Shown here in pieces: positions 8,341 through 10,790 of a stretch of 10,790 nt of DNA. This stretch comes from Isohypsibius dastychi (lineage: Eukaryota; Tardigrada; Eutardigrada; Parachela; Isohypsibiidae). The first letter of the stretch is position 1; each line of letters opens with the position of its first letter. The notes under the pieces were generated by a model. The model saw only the letters and a program-made list of their open reading frames with translations. It had not been told where the DNA came from and ran no database searches. The stretch is taken from the NCBI GenBank assembly GCA_034696485.1, contig JAQIWT010001440.1, positions 1-10,790 on the forward strand, given 5' to 3'. The position numbers and the translations under genes were made by a program.

Positions 8341-10790
8341 TTATCTGCGCTGAGATCTGCCTACAGGATCTTCGACGAACTGCTGTAAGCGCTGTTTGGT
8401 TTTCTTGCTCAAGCTTGGTGACTGGTCTATCAACCCAAGCATATGCCTCATAGTGTATTCCTGCAACAACTCATGGTTACAGAACAAGTGAAACAGAACA
8501 GCATGATTATCTATATATACCTTATGTTCTTTAATCCACTGTTCAAGCGAATCTTCCGGAAGATAAAAGGCTTTGATGTAAGAGTCCGTAAATTCACGTT
8601 CAGGCAACGGCCTACAACAAGAACACATAAGCATATGGACACAGTAGTTGTACGTAGCTGACTCATCACAGACATCTCGATGAACCTGCTTCTTAAGCCA
8701 CAAAGTGCCAAACCAGGCTCAGCATACCTCAGAGAAGATAGTTTCTCAGCCTTGACAACGAACTGCTGATAATCAAGCTGCATAAGAGCGCGACCTTCAT
8801 TGGTACATTTCTTGGCTCCGGAGAATCCCTCGACGAATGTACGGTTGGCCAGGAGAACGGCGAGTGTCCACAAAGCATCCACGGCCTCTTTCGGCACAGC
8901 TATAGTTTTCTTGGCTGCTGTTATCATATGACCCAAGTTGTCCAGTTCCTGAAGCAGAAGCACAGCACGAAAGATTCAAGAATCCATACCGTCAACAAGA
9001 AAGTGCTTAAAGGTCACCTTTACAAGATGCTCGACATAGGCACTGTGTTGTGATGCAAGATCCTTGAGATCCCAAACAACATCTGCCATCATGGTGAGCG
9101 CTTTGTCATAGTTGAGGGTCCTGTAGACTACGTTCCAATATACCACCGGGCGAACGTCGGCGACGTCGCCTAGTGAGACCGACTAAAAAAGGATGTCATA
9201 TGACTGAATGTGCTTATAATGTCGAAGTCATTACCTGAGCGTAGAACTGCTGGAGAAAGACTCGTCTCTGGGGTGGCAGCGCTTTCTCCAAATAAGGCAT
9301 AATCTGCTCCATCTGGAGTGCAAGAAACGCGAGCGACTCCATCGCGGCGATCCTTTCCGGTAGACCAAAGTAACTTTTGGCATCCGTCAAGTCGATCCTT
9401 GATGAAAGTGACGGTGGGGGTATCCGCACCTAAAAAAACCCCATCTTCTTCTTCACTAAACTGCAATACTTGATGCTAACTGTAGGCTCTAGTGACATAC
9501 TTTGCCATCTGCGAGGAATTCAACGTGATCGCTGTTCAGACAAATAAGGTGATCCTGGATGCGCTTGATACCAGAACGGAGTCGCTTCGAAACCAGCATA
9601 GCTTCGAAACATTCATGGATCTCCGTCGAGAATACGGAAAACACCTGCAACACAAAAACATCAGTCGACTCCCTGTTCCGTTTCTAAGTCACTAAAGACT
9701 GTTATACCGTGTAGAGGTAGTAATCAAAGTACTGCGACAAAGAGTTGACGGCTTCCGCAGCGATGGAATCCATCATCGTCATGAAAAACAAATACCGTCC
9801 TGGAAAGCGCGGATTAGGCGAGTTTTTGACCAATACGCGCTATCAGCAAGACCATTACCGAACAATCGCAGAACTGTCAACGTCGAGTTCTTAACCACCG
9901 GTCCACCGGAAATAATGCTTTTGAATGCTGAGCTACGCCTTCTGAAGTTAACGCAAAAGGTCAATCATCGTACCTGAACTAAACTCCCCATCATTTACGT
10001 ACAGCTTCGGGTTTTTGGAGAAACCATCACCAGTCTCGTCAACCGTTTCCTGTCGTAACTCGTCCGGAATATCTTCGTCACTTTCAGATGAGGCTTCTTC
10101 CGAACCCTGAATAAACCACCAATTTTCACAGCTCAAACAACAGCATGGGTTCTCTGCTGAGTGGTACCTTCCGATCAATAAGGACATCCTCTGAATGTTC
10201 TTCATCCCACAACAGGTCATCAAACGGCGTGCCTTGATCAGAAAACTCCAGAAAGTACGCTGACTCTTCAGTCTTATCGTTATCCAGTCCATTCTGTACA
10301 CTGTATGACCTGGGCTTCAAAAACTGGAACTCCTACAACAACAAATCATTTGCTGTAGACTACAGCCTGTAGTGTAGTACATCCACGTAAAACAACTACA
10401 CACATACCCAAAGGTCAAGACACGAAAAACGTGTTTTCATTGGGCATACTTCCCAGCATTCGTTGTCGATGAAGAAATGCAGCTCTTCCAGTTTCGATCT
10501 GAAAAAGTCAACAGGTCATTCCAGGGGATGTGAAGCATCTTTTAATATACACACACCTGTGGTATTGTGGTACAAAGTGAAAAATTTCGCTGCCTGCTGT
10601 TTGACTGCATCTATCAGAGCTTCAGAGTTGCCACTGCCGAACTCCTTGCCAACCGCACAGAATCTACAAACACGTTGTTTTCGCGACATTTTGATGACGG
10701 TAACCAAACATTAACCTTTTCAGTATCGCGAGCATGTGGCCAAAGCTGTCATATTTCAAATGGGAAGCAGAGTCGTTGTTGGTCAAGAGC
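8341..10790 (-). CDS. VPS50: Syndetin / VPS50 (CCDC132), EARP complex subunit, C-terminal part; 5' end beyond right edge
   Basis: Thirteen exons in transcript order: 10790-10716, 10663-10553, 10498-10408, 10332-10168, 10106-9974, 9927-9859, 9799-9708, 9644-9501, 9429-9235, 9182-9018, 8948-8728, 8611-8521 and 8460-8341 (TAA). They join in frame to 556 residues. Introns are 46-116 nt. Seen: an acidic SESDEDIPDEL patch (154-164), FDYYLYT (239-245), FLQQFYAQ (351-358), LANRTFVEG (446-454), CTNEGRALMQLDYQQF (461-476) and WIKEHK (512-517), with a basic end GRSQRR. These follow the order of animal syndetin and its C-terminal Vps50 (DUF2451) domain. Known: with VPS51, VPS52 and VPS53, VPS50 forms the EARP tether on recycling endosomes; in worms and mammals it also acts in dense-core vesicle cargo sorting. 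About 400 N-terminal residues, including the vesicle-tethering coiled coil, should lie to the right. The second exon's donor is ambiguous within a GT run, and the 46-nt intron at 9973-9928 uses the acceptor that preserves frame. Confidence 0.95.

Noticed and set aside
9492-9695. 67-codon plus-strand open frame
   Set aside because: It is antisense to VPS50 exon 9644-9501, which encodes conserved syndetin sequence with proper splice sites.
9942-9973. 32-nt version of the VPS50 intron
   Set aside because: It is too short for normal splicing and would put the next conserved segment out of frame.

Overview
This is a stretch of eukaryotic, almost certainly metazoan invertebrate, nuclear DNA. The genes are split by many short introns, mostly 41-170 nt, with GT...AG borders. 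Acceptors often have only a short pyrimidine run before TAG or CAG. The two recognisable genes are single-copy animal housekeeping genes. Short introns, weak polypyrimidine tracts and compact spacing fit a nematode or a tardigrade; the sequence alone does not decide between them. Nothing looks bacterial or viral.

Layout, left to right. Positions 1-4445 (+) hold the 3' part of a TPR/Megator/Mlp-type nuclear-pore-basket nucleoporin gene: eight exons, 1,065 residues, beginning inside a coiled coil and ending in a Ser/Pro/acidic tail with a very basic Arg/Gly C-terminus. Positions 4446-5470 are non-coding and carry a fold-back (inverted-repeat) element at about 4858-5275, next to a perfect 27-bp AT hairpin; its right arm is expanded into an array of a 12-bp palindrome. 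Positions 5471-6102 (+) encode a small two-exon four-pass membrane protein that I cannot place firmly. Positions 6429 to about 6996 (-) contain a coding-quality segment of an unrecognised protein whose 5' exons I cannot resolve; it may be a short gene or a decaying copy. Positions 7000-8203 are AT-rich with no convincing gene. Positions 8341-10790 (-) hold the 3' part of VPS50 (syndetin/CCDC132), 13 exons and 556 residues, which continues beyond the right edge.

Functionally this is a neighbourhood of unrelated genes. TPR acts at the nuclear basket, in mRNA export quality control and spindle-checkpoint scaffolding. VPS50 is the distinctive subunit of the EARP tethering complex, used in endocytic recycling and dense-core vesicle cargo sorting. 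I see no operon-like functional pairing and no clear evidence for a new multi-gene system. The points most worth a second look are the unresolved minus-strand locus, the fold-back element with its palindrome array, and the orphan four-pass membrane protein. All exon borders were read by eye from splice consensus, frame continuity and remembered family similarity.
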